In this document: piece after piece, positions 12,201 through 47,446 of the stretch
How positions within the stretch are numbered: position 1 is the stretch's first letter
How the letters are laid out: each line of letters begins with the position of its first letter
NCBI RefSeq assembly: GCF_002904295.1
Contig: NZ_PPHG01000026.1
Location: 1 to 64,000 of the forward strand
DNA: 64,000 nt
Direction of reading: 5' to 3'
Source: Amycolatopsis sp. CA-128772
Lineage (GTDB): Bacteria > Actinomycetota > Actinomycetes > Mycobacteriales > Pseudonocardiaceae
The notes under the pieces: model-generated
What the model was told of the DNA's origin: nothing
Seen by the model: only the letters and a program-made list of their open reading frames with translations
Databases searched by the model: none
Position numbers and translations under genes: made by a program

Positions 12201-15200
12201 AAGAGTCCGAAGCCGACGATTGGCGCTACCGCGTGGTTTGGAGCCCGGTCCGCGCCGAGCCCGCCGCGCCCAGCAGGGTGCTGGTCGTGGCCCACGACGA
12301 CCCGTGGGCGGACTCGGTCGCCGAAGCCATCGGCGGTACCCGGGTCGAGCCGGGCGCCGAGCTGCCTGAAGCCGACCACGTGATTTCGCTGTTGTCCGAC
12401 CCCGCCGAATCGCTGCACTTCGCGCGGGAACTCGGGGACGAGGCTCCACTGTGGTGGGGCACCCGCGGCGCCGTCAGCACCGGCGCGGCCGACCCCGCGC
12501 CCGACCCGCACGCGGCCGCGCTCTGGGGCCTCGGCCGGGTGCTGGGCCTGGAACAGCCGCACCGCTGGGGCGGGCTCGTCGACCTTCCCGAGGTCCTCGA
12601 CGCCCGCGCGGCCGGCCGCCTCTTCGCCGTCCTGCGCGGAATCGGCGACGAAGACCAGGTCGCCATCCGGCCCTCGGGCGTCTTCGCGCGGCGGCTCACC
12701 ACCGCACCAGCCGGGCGTATGACGGACTACACCCCGCGGGGCACGGTGCTGATCACCGGCGGCACGGGCGGCCTCGGCGCGGAGGTCGCGCGGCAGCTCG
12801 CCGACGCGGGCGCCGACCACCTCGTCCTGCTCAGCCGCCGGGGCTTGGATGCCCCGGGCGCGGCCGAGCTGGCCGCCGAGCTGAACGTGACCGTCGAAGC
12901 CTGCGACGTCACCGACCGTGACGCGCTGGCCCGGGTCATCGCGGCGATCCCGGACCTGACCGCCGTGGTGCACACCGCGGGCGTGGTCGACGACGGCACC
13001 ACGGATTCCCTGACCGCGGAGCAGTTCGCGCGCGTCTTCGAGGCGAAGTGCGTCGGTGCGGAACACCTCGACGAGCTGACCGCGGACCGCGACCTCGACG
13101 CGTTCGTGCTGTTCTCCTCGACCGCCGGCACGTTCGGCGCGGCCGGGCAGGGCAACTACGCGGCGGCCAACGCCCACCTCGACGCACTCGCCGAGCGGCG
13201 CCGGGCCGCCGGCCGGGTGGCGACCTCGATCGCGTGGGGCCCGTGGGCGGGCGCGGGCATGCTGGGCGGCCACGCGGACGTGCAGGACCGCGTCGGCCGC
13301 GGCGGGTTCGCGCTGCTGCCACCGGACCGGGCCGTCGCCGCGATGCGGCGCGCGATCGGCGCCGGCGACACCGCGGTCGTGGTCGCGGACATCGACTTCA
13401 CGCGGTTCGTGCCGGCCTTCACCCTCGGCCGCCCGTTCCCGCTGCTGGCCGACCTGCCGCGGGCCAAGGCCGTGCTGAGCGAAGCGCGGGAAGCGGGGGA
13501 GCGCGGCGACCTGCGCGGCACCCTCGCCGCGCTGCCGCCCGCCGACCGCGAGAAGCACCTGCTCGGCCTGCTGCGCACGCAGGTCGCGCTGGTGCTCGGG
13601 CACGCCGACGCCGGCGCGGTCGCTCCGGACGCGGCGTTCGCCGACCTCGGGTTCGACTCGCTCACCGCCGTCGAGCTGCGCAACGGGATCGGCGCGGCGA
13701 CCGGGCTCGCGCTGCCGTCGTCCCTGGTGTTCGACCACCCGACCCCGCGGGGACTCACCGCGTTCCTGCTCGGCGAGCTGCTCGGCGCCGACGCACCCGT
13801 GACCACCCGGGCCGCCGCCCGCGCCACCGCGGACGACCCCGTCGTGATCGTCGGCATCGGCTGCCGCTTCCCCGGCGGGATCACCTCACCCCGCACGTTC
13901 TGGCAGCTCCTCGAGGACGGCGGCGACGCGATCGGGCCGTTCCCGGCCGACCGCGGCTGGGACCTCGCGAAGCTCGGCGACGGCCACGGCGGGTTCCTGC
14001 CCGACGCGGCCGGGTTCGACGCCGCGTTCTTCGGCATCTCGCCGCGCGAGGCCCTGGCGATGGACCCGCAGCAGCGGCTGCTGCTGGAGACGGCGTGGGA
14101 GTCCCTGGAGCACGCCGGGATCGACCCGGCGAGCCTGCGCGGCAGCGCCACCGGCGTGTTCGTCGGCACCAACGGCCAGGACTACACCGGGCTGCTGCTC
14201 AACTCCGACGCGGATGTCGCCGGGCACATGGCCACCGGCACCACGGCGAGCGTCCTTTCCGGACGGCTCTCCTACACCCTGGGTCTGGAGGGCCCGGCGG
14301 TCACGGTCGACACGGCGTGCTCGTCGTCCCTGGTCGCGCTGCACTGGGCGGCCCGCGCCCTGGCCGGCGGCGAGTGCTCGCTCGCCCTGGTCGGCGGCGT
14401 CACGGTGATGACCAGCCCGTTCTCCTTCACCGAGTTCGACGCCCAGGGCGGTCTCGCCGCCGACGGCCGCTGCAAGGCCTTCTCCGACGACGCCGACGGC
14501 ACGGCCTGGTCCGAAGGCGCCGGGGTCCTCGTCGTCGAGCGGCAGTCCGACGCGCTGCGCCACGGCCACGAGATCCTGGCCGTGGTGCGGGGAAGCGCGA
14601 TCAACCAAGACGGTGCGTCGAACGGGCTGACCGCCCCGAACGGTCCCTCGCAGCAGCGGGTCATCCGGGCCGCGCTGGCCGACGCCGGGCTGTCCGCCGC
14701 GGACATCGACGTCGTGGAGGCGCACGGCACCGGCACGACGCTCGGTGACCCGATCGAGGCGCAGGCGCTGCTGGCCACCTACGGCCGGGACCGCGAGACG
14801 CCGGTCCTGCTGGGCTCGGTGAAGTCGAACCTCGGCCACACCCAGGCCGCGGCGGGCGCCGCCGGGGTGATCAAGGTGGTCCAGGCGATGCGGCACGGCG
14901 TCGTGCCGAAGACGTTGCACGCCGGCACGCCCTCGTCCCACGTGGACTGGACGGCGGGGTCCCTGGACCTGGTCACCGAGACCACCGCTTGGCCGGAGAC
15001 GGCCCGCCCGCGCCGCGCCGCCGTGTCGTCCTTCGGGGTCAGCGGCACGAACGCGCACGTCATCCTGGAAGCTCCGCCCGCGCGGGCCGCCGTGCCCGGG
15101 ACCGCGCCCGCCGTGGTGCCGTGGCCGGTGTCCGCGCGGTCGGCCACGGCCCTGGACGCCCTGGTGTCCACTGTGGACGGCGACCCGCTCGGCACCGGCT

Positions 15201-18200
15201 ACACCCTGGCCACCGGCCGGGCCGCACTCGAGCACCGCGCGGTGCTCATCGGCGGCGAGGTGGTGAGCCGGGGCGTGGCCCGCGAGCGGGTCACCGCCTT
15301 CCTGTTCTCCGGCCAGGGTGCCCAGCGCCCGGGCATGGGCCGCGAGCTGTACGCGCGGTATCCCGTGTTCGCCGACGCGTGGGACGAGGTCTGCGCGCAC
15401 CTCGGGATGACGCCGGCCGACGTCGCCTGGGGCGAGGACGCGGCGGAGCTGGACCGCACCGGGTGGGCGCAGCCCGCGTTGTTCGCGTTCGAGGTCGCCG
15501 CGTTCCGGCTGCTGGAGTCGTGGGGTGTCCGCCCGGACTTCGTCGCCGGGCATTCGATCGGCGAGGTCGCCGCGGCCCACGTGGCCGGGGTGCTGTCGCT
15601 CGAAGACGCCTGCACGCTCGTCTCGGCTCGGGCTCGGCTGATGCAGGAACTGCCCGAGGGCGGCGCGATGGTCGCCCTGCGCGTTCCCGAAGCGGAAATC
15701 CGCGCTCACCTCGTCGACGGGGTGGCGATCGCGGCGGTCAACGGCCCGGAGTCCGTCGTGCTCTCCGGGGACGAAGACGCCGTGCTCGCGGTCGCCGCGA
15801 ACTTCGGCGGCGGACGGCGGCTCACCGTCAGCCACGCCTTCCACTCGCCGCTGATGGACCCGATGCTGCCCGCGTTCCGGGACGTCGTGACGCGGCTGCG
15901 GTTCGCGGCCCCGGTCATCCCGCTGGTCACCGGCGGCGAGGTCACCGACCCCGAGTACTGGGTGCGGCACGTCCGCGAAACCGTCCGCTTCGGCGACGCC
16001 CTCGACCGGCTGGCCGAGGTGTCGCTGTTCGTCGAGGTCGGGCCGGACGCCGCGCTGGCCCCCCTGGTCGAACCGGCCGACGACCGGGTGATCGTGCCGC
16101 TGGCCCGCCGCGGCCGGTCCGAAGAGGACAGTGTGGCCATCGCGCTGGGCACGCTGTTCACCGCGGGCGTGAACCCGGACTGGGCCGCGTGGTTCGCGGG
16201 CACCGGTGCCCGCCGCGCCGAGCTGCCCACCTACCCGTTCGAGCACGAGCGGTACTGGCCCGAAGCCGTCGCCGGCGGCCCGGCCGACGACGGCTTCTGG
16301 GCCTCCGTCGATCGCGCCGACACCGCCGGGCTGGCGGACCGGCTCGCCGTCGAACCCGCCGCGCTCGAGGCCGTCCTGCCCGCGCTCGCCGCCTGGCGCC
16401 GCAAGCAGGCCGAAGCAGCCGCGGCCGACGAACTGCGTTACCGGATCACCTGGCAGCCGGTCACCGTCGCCGAGCCGAAGGCCGCGAACATCGTGGTCGT
16501 CCCCGGCGAAGACGCCGAGTGGGCCGATCGGGTCACCGAAGCCCTCGGGGCCGGCCGCGAGCTGGCCGGTGCCGACCTGGTCGTGTCCCTGCGGGAAACC
16601 GTGGCGGGGACCAGGGAACTCCTGCGTGCGGTCGACGTTCCCGTCTGGTGCGTGACGCGCGGCGCGGTCGCGGTCACCCCGGCCGAGCGCGTCGACGGGC
16701 CCGCCGCGCTGTGGGGCTTCGGCCGCGTTGCGGCCCTGCACGACCCGCAGCGCTGGGGCGGGCTCGTCGACGTCCCGTCCCTTTCGGACACCCGCGTGGT
16801 GGCCCGGCTGCGTGCGGTGCTCGGCGGCGACGAAGACCAGGTCGCCGTCCGCGCGGCCGGGGTCTACGGCCGCCGCCTGACCCGCGCCACCGGGGGCGGC
16901 GAACGCTGGGAGCCGCGCGGCACCGTGCTCGTCACCGGCGACGGCCCGGCCGCACTCCTCGCGGACCACCTGCCCGGTGCCGACGTCGTCCGCGATCCGG
17001 CCGCGCTGACGTCCCCGCCCGTCGCGGTCGTCCACAGCGGAAGTCTCGACGAGGCCAGGCGGTACGCCGAGTGGCCCCTGGAAGCGTTCGTCCTGCTCAC
17101 CTCGGTCGCCGGGGTGTGGGGCATCCGCGGCCGCGGTGACGAAGCCGCCGAGGCCGCCGAACTGGAGGCTTTCGCGCGGCAACGGCGTGACCGCGGCGAA
17201 CCCGCGTCCGTCGTCGCCTGCTCGGCCTGGGCGGGCACCGGCGAGGACGAAGCCCACCTGCGCGAGAGCGGGCTGCCCGTCCTCGACCCGGCCGCCGCCA
17301 CCGCCGCGCTGCTCGCCGCCGTGCGGTCCGCCGACCTCACCACGGTCGTCGCCGACGTCCGCTGGGACCGCTTCGGCCCGGCGTTCACGGCGGCACGGCC
17401 GAGCCCGCTGCTGTCACCGCTGTACACCCCGGCCCCGTCGACCGGGCCCGGCCTGCGCGGCCTGGCGCCGGGCGAGCGGTCCGGCGTCGTCCTGGACCTG
17501 GTCCGGACCGCCGCCGCGAGCGTGCTGCGGCACACCGGCACCGACCGGATCGAGCCCGACCGCGCGTTCTCCGCGCTGGGCTTCGACTCGCTCACCGCGA
17601 TGGACCTGCGCACGGCCCTGAGCGCCGAAACCGGGCTGCGGCTGCCGGCGACGCTCGTGTTCGACCACCCGACCCCGCGCGAGCTGACCACGTTCCTGCT
17701 GGCCGAACTGTTCGGCGAGGAAGAAGTCACCACCGAGGCCGCTCCCGCGGCGCTCGCCGACGACCCGGTGGTCATCGTCGGCATGAGCTGCCGCTACCCC
17801 GGCGGCATCGGCTCGCCCGAGGACCTCTGGCGCGCGGTCGTCGACGAGCGGGACGTCATCGGCGGCTTCCCGGCCGACCGCGGCTGGGACCTGGCCACGC
17901 TGACCGGCGACGGCCCCGGCAGCAGTGCCGCCAAGGAGGGCGGCTTCCTGCACGACGCGGCCGAGTTCGACCCCGGCTTCTTCGGGATCGCGCCCCGCGA
18001 AGCGATCGTGATGGACCCACAGCAGCGGCTCGTCCTCGAAGTGGCGTGGGAGGCGTTCGAACGCGCCGGCATCGACGCCACGGCGCTGCGCGGCGGCGAC
18101 ACCGGCGTCTACATCGGCGGCGGCTCGGGCGACTACACCCCGCCCACCGACACCCCCGGCCACCAGGCCACCGCGCAGGCGGCCAGCCTGCTGTCGGGCC

Positions 18201-21200
18201 GCGTCTCCTACGCCTTCGGGCTGGAAGGCCCGTCGGTCAGCGTCGACACCGCGTGCTCGTCGTCGCTGGTCGCCCTGCACCTGGCCGCGCAGGCGCTGCG
18301 GGCGGGCGAGTGCTCCCTGGCCGTCGCCGGCGGGGTCATGGTGATGTCGAGCCCCACCGGATTCGTCGAGTTCGGCCAGATGGGCGCGCTTTCGCCGGAC
18401 GGGCGCTGCAAGGCCTTCGCCGACGCCGCCGACGGCACCGGCTGGTCCGAAGGCGTCGGCATGATCGTGCTGGAACGCGAGTCCGACGCCCGCCGCCGCG
18501 GCCACACCGTCCTCGCCGTGGTGCGGGGGTCGGCGGTCAACTCCGACGGCGCGTCCAACGGCCTCACCGCGCCCAGCGGCCCGGCCCAGCAGCGCGTGAT
18601 CAAGCGCGCCTTGGCCGTTTCCGGGCTGGCGCCGTCCGAAGTGGACGCCGTGGAGGCGCACGGCACCGGCACGAAGCTCGGCGACCCGATCGAGGCGCAG
18701 GCGCTGCTGGCCACCTACGGCCAGGACCGGGAGACGCCGCTGCTGCTGGGGTCGGTCAAGTCCAACCTCGGCCACACGCAGGCGGCCGCGGGCGCGGCCG
18801 CGGTGATCAAGATGGTGCTGGCCATGCGGCACGGGCTGCTGCCGAAGACCCTGCACGTCGACCAGCCGTCCGGGCACGTCGACTGGTCCGCGGGCCGCGT
18901 CGCGCTGCTGACCGAGAGCACGCCGTGGCCCGAGACGGGGCACCCGCGCCGGGCCGGGATCTCCGCGTTCGGCGCCAGCGGGACCAACGCGCACCTGGTG
19001 CTGGAGCAGGCGCCCCCGGCGGACCCGCGCCCGGCCACCGCCCCGGCGACCGTGCCGGTCCGGCTGTCCGCACGCACCGGCGACGGCCTGCGCAACCAGG
19101 CCCGGGCCCTGCGGGACCACCTGCTCGCGCACCCCGAACTGGCCCTGCCCGACGTGGCCTTCTCCGCGGCGGCGACCCGCGCGTGGTTCGAGTCGCGCGC
19201 GGTCGTCGTGGCCGGGGACCGCGAAGAGCTGCTGACCGGGCTGGGCGCCCTCGCCGCCGGAACGCCGTCGCCGCGGGTGCACACCGGCAAGCCCACGGCG
19301 GGCAAGCTCGCGTTCCTGTTCTCCGGGCAGGGTGCGCAGTACCCGGGCATGGGCCGCGACCTGTACGCGCGGTTCCCGGTGTTCGCCGGCGCCTTCGACG
19401 AAGCCTGCGCGCACCTGGACCTCGAACTGCCCGGTTCGCTGCGGGACGCCGTCTTCGGCGACGACGCCGAGCTGCTGGCGCAGACCCGGTGGTCGCAGCC
19501 GGCGGTGTTCGCCGTGGAGGTCGCGCTCTACCGGCTCGTCGAGTCGTGGGGCGTGCGGCCGGACTACCTGGCCGGCCACTCGATCGGCGAGTTCGCCGCC
19601 GCCCACGCGGCCGGCGTGCTGTCGCTGGCCGACGCGGCCCGGCTGGTCGCCGCCCGCGGCCGGCTCATGCAGGAGCTGCCGGGCGGGGCGATGGCCGCGC
19701 TGCAGGTCACCGAAACCGAAGCGGAGGAGCTGATCAGCGGGCGGCCGCTGTCGATCGCCGCGGTCAACGGGCCCGAAGCGGTGGTCGTTTCGGGGGACAC
19801 CGGCGCCGTCGCCGAGGTCGCGGACCTGGTCGCGGCCCGCGGCCGAAAGACTAGGCATTTAAGGGTCAGCCACGCGTTTCACTCGTCGCATATGAACGGG
19901 ATGAGGGACGAGTTCGAGCGGATCGCCGCGGGGGTGCAGTTCGCCCCGCCGGCGCTCCCGGTCGTGTCCACCGTCACCGCGTCCCCGGTCACCGGCGAGC
20001 TCGGCACGGCGGCGTACTGGGCCGAGCACGTCCGCCGCCCGGTGCGGTTCGCCGGCGCCATCGCGACGCTCGACGGGCTCGGCGTCACGAAGTACCTGGA
20101 GCTGGGCCCGGACCGCACCCTCGCGGCGCTCACCCGGACGCTCACCGGCGAGGACACCGTCGTGACCGCCGCCCTGCACGCCGGCCGCGCGGACGAGCCG
20201 ACGCTCCTCTCGGCCCTCGCCCGGCTCGACATCGGCGGCACCCCGGTGAAGTGGGCGGCCCTGTTTGGCGGGGCGCGCCCGGTCGACCTGCCCACCTACC
20301 GGTTCCACCACGAGCGGTTCTGGCCGGACACCCCGGCCGGCACCGTCGCCCCGGACTTACTGACCGGGCTGGACGCCGGCGTGCTCGCCAAGGAGATCGA
20401 CGTCGACCCGGCCGCGCTCGACGCCGTGCTGCCCGCCCTGCTGGACCTCCAGCACCGCCGGGCCCGGCAGTCCACTGTGGACGAACTGCGGTACCGGGTC
20501 GCGTGGAAGCCGCTCGGCGGCGCCGCCGGGACGGTGCCGGACGGCAGGTGGCTGGTCGTCGTGCCCGCGGGCTTCGCCGAAGACCCCTGGGTCGCCGGCG
20601 TGGTCACCGCGCTCGGCGCCGAGGTCACCGGCCCCGGCACCTTGACCACGGCGCTCGAGGGCGTCACCGGCGTCGTTTCCCTGCTGGGACTGGACGAATC
20701 CACGCCGACCGCGGGCGCCGCGGCCACCACCGCGGTGCTGCAGGCCCTCGCGGGCGCCGGCAGCGCGGCCCGGCTGTGGTGCCTGACCCGCGGCGCGGTC
20801 ACCGCCGTGCCGTCGGATCGGGTCACCTCGGTCGCGCAGGCCGCGCTGTGGGGCCTGGGCCGGGTCGCGGCGCTGGAGCAGCCGCAGCGCTGGGGCGGCC
20901 TCGTGGACCTGCCGGCCGACCTGGACGAACCCGCTTTCGCCCGGCTGGGCGCGGTGCTCGCCGGGACCGAGGACCAGGTCGCGGTGCGGACGGCGGGCAC
21001 GTTCGCCCGGCGGCTCGTGCGCGCGCCGGCCGGTCCGTCGGCGCGGGCGTGGCAGCCGCGCGGGACCGTCGTCGTCACCGGCGGCACCGGCGCGCTCGGC
21101 CAGCACGTCGCCCGCTGGGTGCTGGCCGAAGGCGCCGCGCGGGTCGTGCTCACCGGCCGCCGCGGCCCGGACACCCCGGACGCCGTCGCGCTCCTGGCGG

Positions 21201-22321
21201 ACCTGGGCCCGCGGGCCTCGGTCGTCGCCTGCGACCTGACCGACCCGGACGCGGTGCGGGACCTGCTCACCGCGGACGTCACCGCGGTGGTCCACGCGGC
21301 CGGCGTCCTCGACGACGGCGTGCTCGAAGGCTACGGCCCGGACCGGTTCGACGCGGTGTTCGCGGCGAAGGCCGGGTCCGCGCTGGTCCTCGACCGCGTC
21401 ACCCGCGAGCGGGACCTCGACGTCTTCGCGTTGTTCTCCTCGGCGTCCAGCTCGGTCGGCAACGCCGGCCAGGCCAACTACGCCGCGGCGAACGCCGTGC
21501 TCGACGCGATCGCCGAACGGCGGCGCGCCGACGGGCTGCCGGGCACCTCGATCGCCTGGGGCGCTTGGCGGGCGGGCATGGCCGAAACCGCCGACGCGGC
21601 GGCCCGGGCCCAGCGCACCGGCACCCGCCCGGTGCCGCCGGAGCTCGCGCTCACCGCGTTCGCGCAGGTCGTGGTCGCGGCCGACGCGGCGCCGGTGGTC
21701 GCCGACATCGACCACGCGACGTTCCTGCGTACCTTCACCGCGGCTCGCCCGGCGCCCCTGCTGACCGACCTGCCGGAGTACCACCGGCTCACCGCCGAAG
21801 TGCCGGTCGAGGCCGGCACGGCGCTGCGGGAGCGGCTGGGCAAGCTGCCGACGGCCGACCGGGAGAAGGCCGCGCTCGACGTCGTCCGCACGCAGGTCGC
21901 CGCGGTGCTCGGGTTCGCCGGGCCGCACGCGGTCGACCCGGAGCAGCCGTTCTCCGGGCTCGGCTTCGACTCGCTCAGCGCGATCGAGCTGCGCAACCAG
22001 CTGGCCGCGGCGACCGGGCTCGGCCTGCCCGCGACCCTCGTGTTCGACCAGCCGTCCCCCGCCGTGCTCGCCGCCGATCTCGTGCGGCAGCTCGCCGGCG
22101 ATGAGCGAGTACCCGAGGACCACCTGGACCCCATGGGATTGAACGCTGAGCTGCGGGCCCTGCTCGCGGCCGTTTCCCCGGCACGCCTGCGCGACAGCGG
22201 CGTGCTGGACACCTTGCGCCGACTGGCCGGGCCCGGCCCGGCCGGGGACGAGGCCGCCGACATCGACGGGATGTCGGTCGACGACCTGGTCCGCGCGGCG
22301 CTCGACGGCGAGGCCACCTGA
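2..22321 (+). CDS. Modular type I polyketide synthase PKS-I, 5' partial (ACP + five KS-AT-KR-ACP modules)
   Basis: Extends a polyketide chain by five rounds of decarboxylative Claisen condensation. The frame is open from base 2, so the true start lies upstream; an in-window start such as the TTG at 35 would fall inside an ACP and is not credible. The 7439 visible residues hold an ACP of an earlier module (phosphopantetheine Ser about residue 54) and modules A-E beginning near residues 112, 1653, 3170, 4611 and 5920. All five are KS-AT-KR-ACP. Every KS keeps DTACSSSL and both His motifs (HGTGT, NxGHTQ). Four ATs are malonyl-type (HAFH) and one, B, is methylmalonyl-like. The KR of module D is degenerate. 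The C-terminus has a docking tail with [16 protein letters not shown], matching the N-terminal helix of PKS-II, which starts 26 bp downstream in the same operon. Two TTA codons (19859, 20357) are unusual for such a GC-rich gene. Confidence 0.97.
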   Translation, partial: GAGRLAHQLATLDDAGRAARVADLVRREVAAVLGHAGAGAVDPARSFAELGFDSLTAVELRNRLDAATGLRLPATTAFDYPTPAALAGHLRDRLLGAGTGGPAVTRIAAAADDPIVIVGMSCRFPGGIASPEDLWAAVAQGRDTTSPFPVNRGWDLGALYHPDPDHAGTSYTREGGFLHDAGEFDAAFFGMSPREAEATDPQQRLLLEASWTAIERAGIDPRTLRGSATGVFAGVMYNDYGLVLAGGDFEGFQGSGTASSVVSGRVAYALGLEGPAITVDTACSSSLVALHWAAHALRSGECSLALAGGVTVMSTPNSFVEFSRQRGLSPDGRCRSYSDDADGVGWSEGVAVLVLERMSDARRHGHRVLAVLRGSAINSDGASNGLTAPNGPSQQRVIRAALAASGLAGADVDVVEGHGTGTTLGDPIEAQALLATYGQDRPAPLLLGSVKSNIGHTQAAAGVAGIIKMVLAMAHGTVPASLHAGTPSSHVDWTTGAVALASSATPWPASDRPRRAGVSSFGISGTNAHVVLEAAPEVSLPPAETREDAPLLLSARTAEGLRAQAANLARLDVPRGDLAWSLATTRTAFEHRAVLLGPDVPTALASLAAGAPAPGVVQGTAAGGGLAFVFPGQGAQRLGMGRELAARFPVFASVFGDVLDRCDPGLRDVVRGADAAALDRTGNAQPALFAFGVAAFRLLESWGVRPDVVAGHSVGEIAAAHVSGVLSLEDACTLVSARARLMEALPPGGAMVAVRASEADVRAVLVDGVDLAAVNGPESVVLSGAEEAVLAVAARFGKTTRLSVSHAFHSHLMDPMLEPFRAVVSSLRFSSPVLPFVSPGEVCSPEYWVEHVRATVRFTETVADTASTYLELGPDGTLSALLDRPGTVPLLRKDRPEAEAAVTALAALHTRGCAVDWRAYLGGGRTVDLPTYPFQREHYWAAPVPRPSEQAEGPLWAAIGRGDATELAGLLDLGEEQRSSLETLLPALTGWRDRRAAEETAKSWRYRVEWTPFRTAETPALSGRWLLVTTGADEGAEVEAALTAHGATVTRIATADLATAPADAVTAETPAGDGDSRAVDAAERGSVAGPGRAAPAADSAERGPAAGPGRATLAADPAERGPAAGPGRAALAADPAERGPAAAPGRAVLAAALTAAGPVEGVIHLPASGDRGLEDLLVLVQALTDTGLEARLWCLTSGAVATAGDRGPDPVAARIWGFGRTVALEHPALWGGLVDLPAALDLPAGRRLAAVLAGTGGEDQVALRPQGAFGRRITRYRPTESAGRFHARGTVLVTGGTGALGASVARWLAHAGAEHLVLVSRRGPDAPGAGNLREELTEAGVRVTIAAVDVGDRAAVEALLRQHPGLTGVVHTAGVAQAMDPVHTTDFAGLTRVMAAKTTGAAHLDTLLAGHDLDFFLLFGSVAGVWGSGGQAAYAAGNAYLDALAEARRSTGRPATAIAWGAWAEEGMATDEHVARQLSRRGLGFLPAGHALAELERALVRDDTAVVVADVAWDTFLPVFTATRASRLFDAFAEAQPVAVTAAVSAFAARFAGMSGDERDRALLDLVRTEAAAVLGHGTADAVAEERAFRDLGFDSLTAVELRRRLADATGLALPATLVFDHPTPLGLVAFLRTEIDGSGTAEAVAAATGATDEPIAIVGIGCRFPGGVATPEQLWDLVTAGVDAISPFPGDRGWDAAGLFDPDPERGGKTYSTLGGFLENAGEFDAGFFGISPREALSMDPQQRLLLEVSWEAFERAGVDPASVRGSRTGVFVGSSFQDYGVATGDGTEGHLVTGTIPSVLSGRLSYLFGFEGPSVTVDTACSSSLVALHLACQSLRSGESELAIAGGVTVMASPDPFVAFSRQRALAFDGRCKAFSDEGDGMSLAEGAGMLVLERLSEAQRHGHPILAVVRGTAVNSDGASNGLTAPNGPSQQRVIRQALANAGLAPSEVDAVDAHGTGTALGDPIEAQALQATYGRDRERPLLVGSVKSNIGHTQSAAGVASLIKMVHAMRHGVLPRTLHVAKPSTKIDWSAGAIELLGEPAAWPETGRPRRAGVSSFGISGTNAHAIIEAAPAAETAPEPGSTGPVGWPLSAKSTPALQAQAARLLDFLTDEHPVDVARTLARHRAVFEQRAVVVGEDLADLRRGLAALAGGTADPALVQGTAKRSGAPVFVFPGQDSQWLGMARELLTTSPVFAGRMAECAAALEPFVGWSLADVLHDDSLTRVDVVQPVLWAVLVSLAELWRAHGVEPVAVIGHSQGEIAAACVAGALSLEDGARVVALRSKLIAEHLSGHGAMLSVVAGRDEVLALIGDLADRIAVAAVNGPRSVTVSGEPAALAELEVRLAKAGLMRWRLDGVDFAAHSPQVDGIAAELAELLAPVSPRATGVRCYSTVTGGLVEPAELTGEYWCRNLRGTVEFAAALGAAVADGHSVFVESSPHPVFGMAIGELAEAAGVPVTALGTLRRDDGGVARFLKSLAEAHTRGVAVDWADTLTGGRRVDLPTYAFQHEHYWAIGETGTGAAAPADDELWQAIARDDRAGLTSLLDLDDRQRTALDELLPALSGWHARRDEASTVDSWRYRIAWRPVRPAGTTLSGTWLVLGAGEPGEEEVAAALRSHGARVRPVVLGADQVGRDDLAAALAGAAGPAEGDPGEVAGIVSLLAADHAPTDHPGLDRGLLRTLSLVQAVAGTEPAPRVWALTRGAVSTGPADPIRDPAQAQVHGLGWSAALEHPAHWGGLVDLPETLDAAAARRLVAVLAGAGDEDQLAIRSGGVFARRLVPAPVGGAPRRAWRPHGTAIITGGTGTLGPHLARRLAAEGVEHLVLTGRRGPDAPGAQALLAELGTSAEVVSLDITDRAAVAALIGRLKDEGRRITTVVHTAAHIALAPLTGTDATAFAEVLDAKVTGATNLDAVLDELLDEGELEHFVLYSSTAGLWGSGDHGAYSAANAHLVALAEQRRARGVPATTVAWGIWADDRELGRVDPGRILRSGLRFMEPRLALAGLERALADDETSLLIADLDWDRYHPVFTSVRPSPLFSELPAVRELAGAAAGPADASAFASRVRALPATAGRRLVVDLVRAEAAAVLGHSGGDAVEAERAFRELGFDSLTAVDLRNRLEVVTGLGLPSTVVFDYPNAGTLAGFILSTLDGPVTGETAVVATATDEPIAIVGMSCRFPGGVTSPEALWDLVIGGGDAISSFPPDRGWDAAGLFDADPDRSGKTYSTLGGFLDGVADFDAGFFGISPREALSMDPQQRLLLEVAWETFERAGVDPAAARGSRTGVFVGASYQDYSSTVLNAAEGSEGHMITGAVSSVLSGRIAYLFGLEGPAVTLDTACSSSLVALHLACQSLRSGESSLALAGGVTVMATPAPWIGFSRQRAMAPDGRCKAYSDDADGMSLAEGVGLVLVERLSDARRNGHEILAVVRGSAMNSDGASNGMTAPNGPSQQRVIRQALASAGLSASDIDAVEGHGTGTPLGDPIEVQALQAAYGRDRERPLLLGSVKSNLGHTQMASGIAGVLKLIMAMRHGVLPQTLHAGTPSSHIDWSSGAIRLLGEATAWPETGAPRRAAVSSFGLSGTNVHTVLEQAPEPVAVDEPEPVVPGTVPVVVSARTPEALRAQAARLRGWPGEPADLAFTLATARADLSHRAVILAATRDEIQSGLKAIADDESATHVLRGTSATRPTTAFLFTGQGSQRPGAGRDLYERFPVFAEALDEVLAHLGLDQRLLFSEPEAKQLNETRYAQPTLFAIEVALFRLLESWDVRPDHVAGHSVGEIAAAHVAGVLSLADAATLVQARGRLMQALPAGGAMVSIRASEADVRAQVPDGVDIAAVNGPESIVVSGPEEAVLAFAERFEKTKRLTVSHAFHSALMDPMLAEFRGAIAGLTFSAPELPFVSTVAGADLADGPDYWVRHAREAVRFADALTTLDEAGVTAYIELGPDAVLSAMSTAKPMLRKDRPEEETVAAVLGDLHARGYRPDWSAFFAGTGARRIDLPTYAFQRSRYWPEPAAAAPEADTGFWTALEAADVEELSTTLDVDRDALGTVLPALTAWRHRVREESEADDWRYRVVWSPVRAEPAAPSRVLVVAHDDPWADSVAEAIGGTRVEPGAELPEADHVISLLSDPAESLHFARELGDEAPLWWGTRGAVSTGAADPAPDPHAAALWGLGRVLGLEQPHRWGGLVDLPEVLDARAAGRLFAVLRGIGDEDQVAIRPSGVFARRLTTAPAGRMTDYTPRGTVLITGGTGGLGAEVARQLADAGADHLVLLSRRGLDAPGAAELAAELNVTVEACDVTDRDALARVIAAIPDLTAVVHTAGVVDDGTTDSLTAEQFARVFEAKCVGAEHLDELTADRDLDAFVLFSSTAGTFGAAGQGNYAAANAHLDALAERRRAAGRVATSIAWGPWAGAGMLGGHADVQDRVGRGGFALLPPDRAVAAMRRAIGAGDTAVVVADIDFTRFVPAFTLGRPFPLLADLPRAKAVLSEAREAGERGDLRGTLAALPPADREKHLLGLLRTQVALVLGHADAGAVAPDAAFADLGFDSLTAVELRNGIGAATGLALPSSLVFDHPTPRGLTAFLLGELLGADAPVTTRAAARATADDPVVIVGIGCRFPGGITSPRTFWQLLEDGGDAIGPFPADRGWDLAKLGDGHGGFLPDAAGFDAAFFGISPREALAMDPQQRLLLETAWESLEHAGIDPASLRGSATGVFVGTNGQDYTGLLLNSDADVAGHMATGTTASVLSGRLSYTLGLEGPAVTVDTACSSSLVALHWAARALAGGECSLALVGGVTVMTSPFSFTEFDAQGGLAADGRCKAFSDDADGTAWSEGAGVLVVERQSDALRHGHEILAVVRGSAINQDGASNGLTAPNGPSQQRVIRAALADAGLSAADIDVVEAHGTGTTLGDPIEAQALLATYGRDRETPVLLGSVKSNLGHTQAAAGAAGVIKVVQAMRHGVVPKTLHAGTPSSHVDWTAGSLDLVTETTAWPETARPRRAAVSSFGVSGTNAHVILEAPPARAAVPGTAPAVVPWPVSARSATALDALVSTVDGDPLGTGYTLATGRAALEHRAVLIGGEVVSRGVARERVTAFLFSGQGAQRPGMGRELYARYPVFADAWDEVCAHLGMTPADVAWGEDAAELDRTGWAQPALFAFEVAAFRLLESWGVRPDFVAGHSIGEVAAAHVAGVLSLEDACTLVSARARLMQELPEGGAMVALRVPEAEIRAHLVDGVAIAAVNGPESVVLSGDEDAVLAVAANFGGGRRLTVSHAFHSPLMDPMLPAFRDVVTRLRFAAPVIPLVTGGEVTDPEYWVRHVRETVRFGDALDRLAEVSLFVEVGPDAALAPLVEPADDRVIVPLARRGRSEEDSVAIALGTLFTAGVNPDWAAWFAGTGARRAELPTYPFEHERYWPEAVAGGPADDGFWASVDRADTAGLADRLAVEPAALEAVLPALAAWRRKQAEAAAADELRYRITWQPVTVAEPKAANIVVVPGEDAEWADRVTEALGAGRELAGADLVVSLRETVAGTRELLRAVDVPVWCVTRGAVAVTPAERVDGPAALWGFGRVAALHDPQRWGGLVDVPSLSDTRVVARLRAVLGGDEDQVAVRAAGVYGRRLTRATGGGERWEPRGTVLVTGDGPAALLADHLPGADVVRDPAALTSPPVAVVHSGSLDEARRYAEWPLEAFVLLTSVAGVWGIRGRGDEAAEAAELEAFARQRRDRGEPASVVACSAWAGTGEDEAHLRESGLPVLDPAAATAALLAAVRSADLTTVVADVRWDRFGPAFTAARPSPLLSPLYTPAPSTGPGLRGLAPGERSGVVLDLVRTAAASVLRHTGTDRIEPDRAFSALGFDSLTAMDLRTALSAETGLRLPATLVFDHPTPRELTTFLLAELFGEEEVTTEAAPAALADDPVVIVGMSCRYPGGIGSPEDLWRAVVDERDVIGGFPADRGWDLATLTGDGPGSSAAKEGGFLHDAAEFDPGFFGIAPREAIVMDPQQRLVLEVAWEAFERAGIDATALRGGDTGVYIGGGSGDYTPPTDTPGHQATAQAASLLSGRVSYAFGLEGPSVSVDTACSSSLVALHLAAQALRAGECSLAVAGGVMVMSSPTGFVEFGQMGALSPDGRCKAFADAADGTGWSEGVGMIVLERESDARRRGHTVLAVVRGSAVNSDGASNGLTAPSGPAQQRVIKRALAVSGLAPSEVDAVEAHGTGTKLGDPIEAQALLATYGQDRETPLLLGSVKSNLGHTQAAAGAAAVIKMVLAMRHGLLPKTLHVDQPSGHVDWSAGRVALLTESTPWPETGHPRRAGISAFGASGTNAHLVLEQAPPADPRPATAPATVPVRLSARTGDGLRNQARALRDHLLAHPELALPDVAFSAAATRAWFESRAVVVAGDREELLTGLGALAAGTPSPRVHTGKPTAGKLAFLFSGQGAQYPGMGRDLYARFPVFAGAFDEACAHLDLELPGSLRDAVFGDDAELLAQTRWSQPAVFAVEVALYRLVESWGVRPDYLAGHSIGEFAAAHAAGVLSLADAARLVAARGRLMQELPGGAMAALQVTETEAEELISGRPLSIAAVNGPEAVVVSGDTGAVAEVADLVAARGRKTRHLRVSHAFHSSHMNGMRDEFERIAAGVQFAPPALPVVSTVTASPVTGELGTAAYWAEHVRRPVRFAGAIATLDGLGVTKYLELGPDRTLAALTRTLTGEDTVVTAALHAGRADEPTLLSALARLDIGGTPVKWAALFGGARPVDLPTYRFHHERFWPDTPAGTVAPDLLTGLDAGVLAKEIDVDPAALDAVLPALLDLQHRRARQSTVDELRYRVAWKPLGGAAGTVPDGRWLVVVPAGFAEDPWVAGVVTALGAEVTGPGTLTTALEGVTGVVSLLGLDESTPTAGAAATTAVLQALAGAGSAARLWCLTRGAVTAVPSDRVTSVAQAALWGLGRVAALEQPQRWGGLVDLPADLDEPAFARLGAVLAGTEDQVAVRTAGTFARRLVRAPAGPSARAWQPRGTVVVTGGTGALGQHVARWVLAEGAARVVLTGRRGPDTPDAVALLADLGPRASVVACDLTDPDAVRDLLTADVTAVVHAAGVLDDGVLEGYGPDRFDAVFAAKAGSALVLDRVTRERDLDVFALFSSASSSVGNAGQANYAAANAVLDAIAERRRADGLPGTSIAWGAWRAGMAETADAAARAQRTGTRPVPPELALTAFAQVVVAADAAPVVADIDHATFLRTFTAARPAPLLTDLPEYHRLTAEVPVEAGTALRERLGKLPTADREKAALDVVRTQVAAVLGFAGPHAVDPEQPFSGLGFDSLSAIELRNQLAAATGLGLPATLVFDQPSPAVLAADLVRQLAGDERVPEDHLDPMGLNAELRALLAAVSPARLRDSGVLDTLRRLAGPGPAGDEAADIDGMSVDDLVRAALDGEAT
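335..4915 (+). other. PKS-I module A: KS-AT(malonyl)-KR(A1)-ACP
   Basis: KS from 335 with [15 protein letters not shown] and [10 protein letters not shown] from about 1880 with GHSVG and HAFH, the signature of malonyl-CoA selection. The KR catalytic half starts near 3867 with TGGTGALG and keeps the Lys (AAKTTGA), Ser (GSVAG), Tyr and Asn (AAYAAGNA). There is no LDD motif, and Trp lies eight residues before the Tyr with Gln three before it, the pattern of an A1-type KR giving an L-hydroxyl without epimerisation. The ACP serine is at 4787. The structural (pseudo) KR half contains a 4 x 18-residue tandem repeat (3248-3463) not present in the other modules. Confidence 0.92.
3248..3463 (+). repeat. 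Four-copy 54-bp tandem repeat inside the KR of module A
   Basis: Four in-frame units begin at 3248, 3302, 3356 and 3410, exactly 54 bp apart, each encoding 18 residues of the form [18 protein letters not shown]; the first and last units are the most diverged. The run is rich in Ala, Gly and Pro and lies between the structural and catalytic halves of the KR, where other modules have only a short linker. It looks like a low-complexity expansion by slippage or unequal exchange in a tolerant loop. It is not a CRISPR array: there are no unique spacers and it is coding. Confidence 0.93.
4958..9470 (+). other. PKS-I module B: KS-AT(methylmalonyl-like)-KR(A2)-ACP
   Basis: KS from 4958 with intact catalytic motifs. 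The AT (from about 6521) belongs to the methylmalonyl lineage: it has RVDVVQP and GHSQG. The specificity tetrapeptide, however, is FAAH (near 7087) instead of YASH, so another branched extender cannot be excluded. The KR keeps Lys (AKVTGA), Ser (YSSTAG) and Tyr (HGAYSAANA), lacks LDD, has Trp eight residues before the Tyr and His three before it. That combination is the A2 pattern: epimerised methyl and L-hydroxyl. The ACP serine is at 9341. Confidence 0.88.
9509..13795 (+). other. PKS-I module C: KS-AT(malonyl)-KR(B)-ACP
   Basis: KS from 9509, closely resembling the KS of module B (shared [10 protein letters not shown] and ALSMDPQQR). The AT has GHSVG and HAFH, so malonyl. The KR starts near 12740 (TGGTGGLG); it has VDD at the LDD position, no Trp at the A-type position, and intact Lys, Ser, Tyr and Asn (GNYAAANA). 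A D-hydroxyl is expected. The ACP serine is at 13658. Confidence 0.91.
13832..17730 (+). other. PKS-I module D: KS-AT(malonyl)-KR(inactive)-ACP
   Basis: KS (from 13832) and AT (GHSIG, HAFH, malonyl) look intact. The KR (about 16910-17390) is eroded: the NADPH loop reads [12 protein letters not shown] where active KRs have TGGTGALG, a segment including the catalytic Lys region is missing, and the Tyr/Asn motif (YAAANA) is replaced by [11 protein letters not shown]. The relic VWG points to an A-type ancestor. The beta-keto group should therefore pass on unreduced. The ACP serine at 17588 is intact. At 3.9 kb it is the shortest complete module here, consistent with deletions in the KR. Confidence 0.9.
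17759..22100 (+). other. PKS-I module E: KS-AT(malonyl, divergent)-KR(B)-ACP
   Basis: The KS from 17759 has the loop [10 protein letters not shown], shared only with PKS-III module 2; both follow a module with a dead KR. The AT (from about 19300) is malonyl-type (HAFH), but continues [11 protein letters not shown] where the other malonyl ATs have LMDPM-like sequence, and its codons near 19844-19905 (AGG, CAT, TTA, AGG) are unlike the surroundings. The KR has LDD and intact Ser/Tyr/Asn, so a D-hydroxyl. The ACP serine is at 21971. A C-terminal docking region (about 22100-22318) follows. Confidence 0.9.
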
Positions 22322-22347
22322 CCCCGATGAACCTACGGAGCTGACAC

Positions 22348-47439
<25,092 letters not shown>

Positions 47440-47446
47440 GGCCGTC

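Noticed and set aside
2939-13738. Very long antisense open frame (about 3600 codons) opposite PKS-I
   Set aside because: It mirrors the codon bias of the GC-rich PKS gene; its translation has no domain, only shadow of the sense strand. The similar antisense frame at 47381-56683 is rejected for the same reason.
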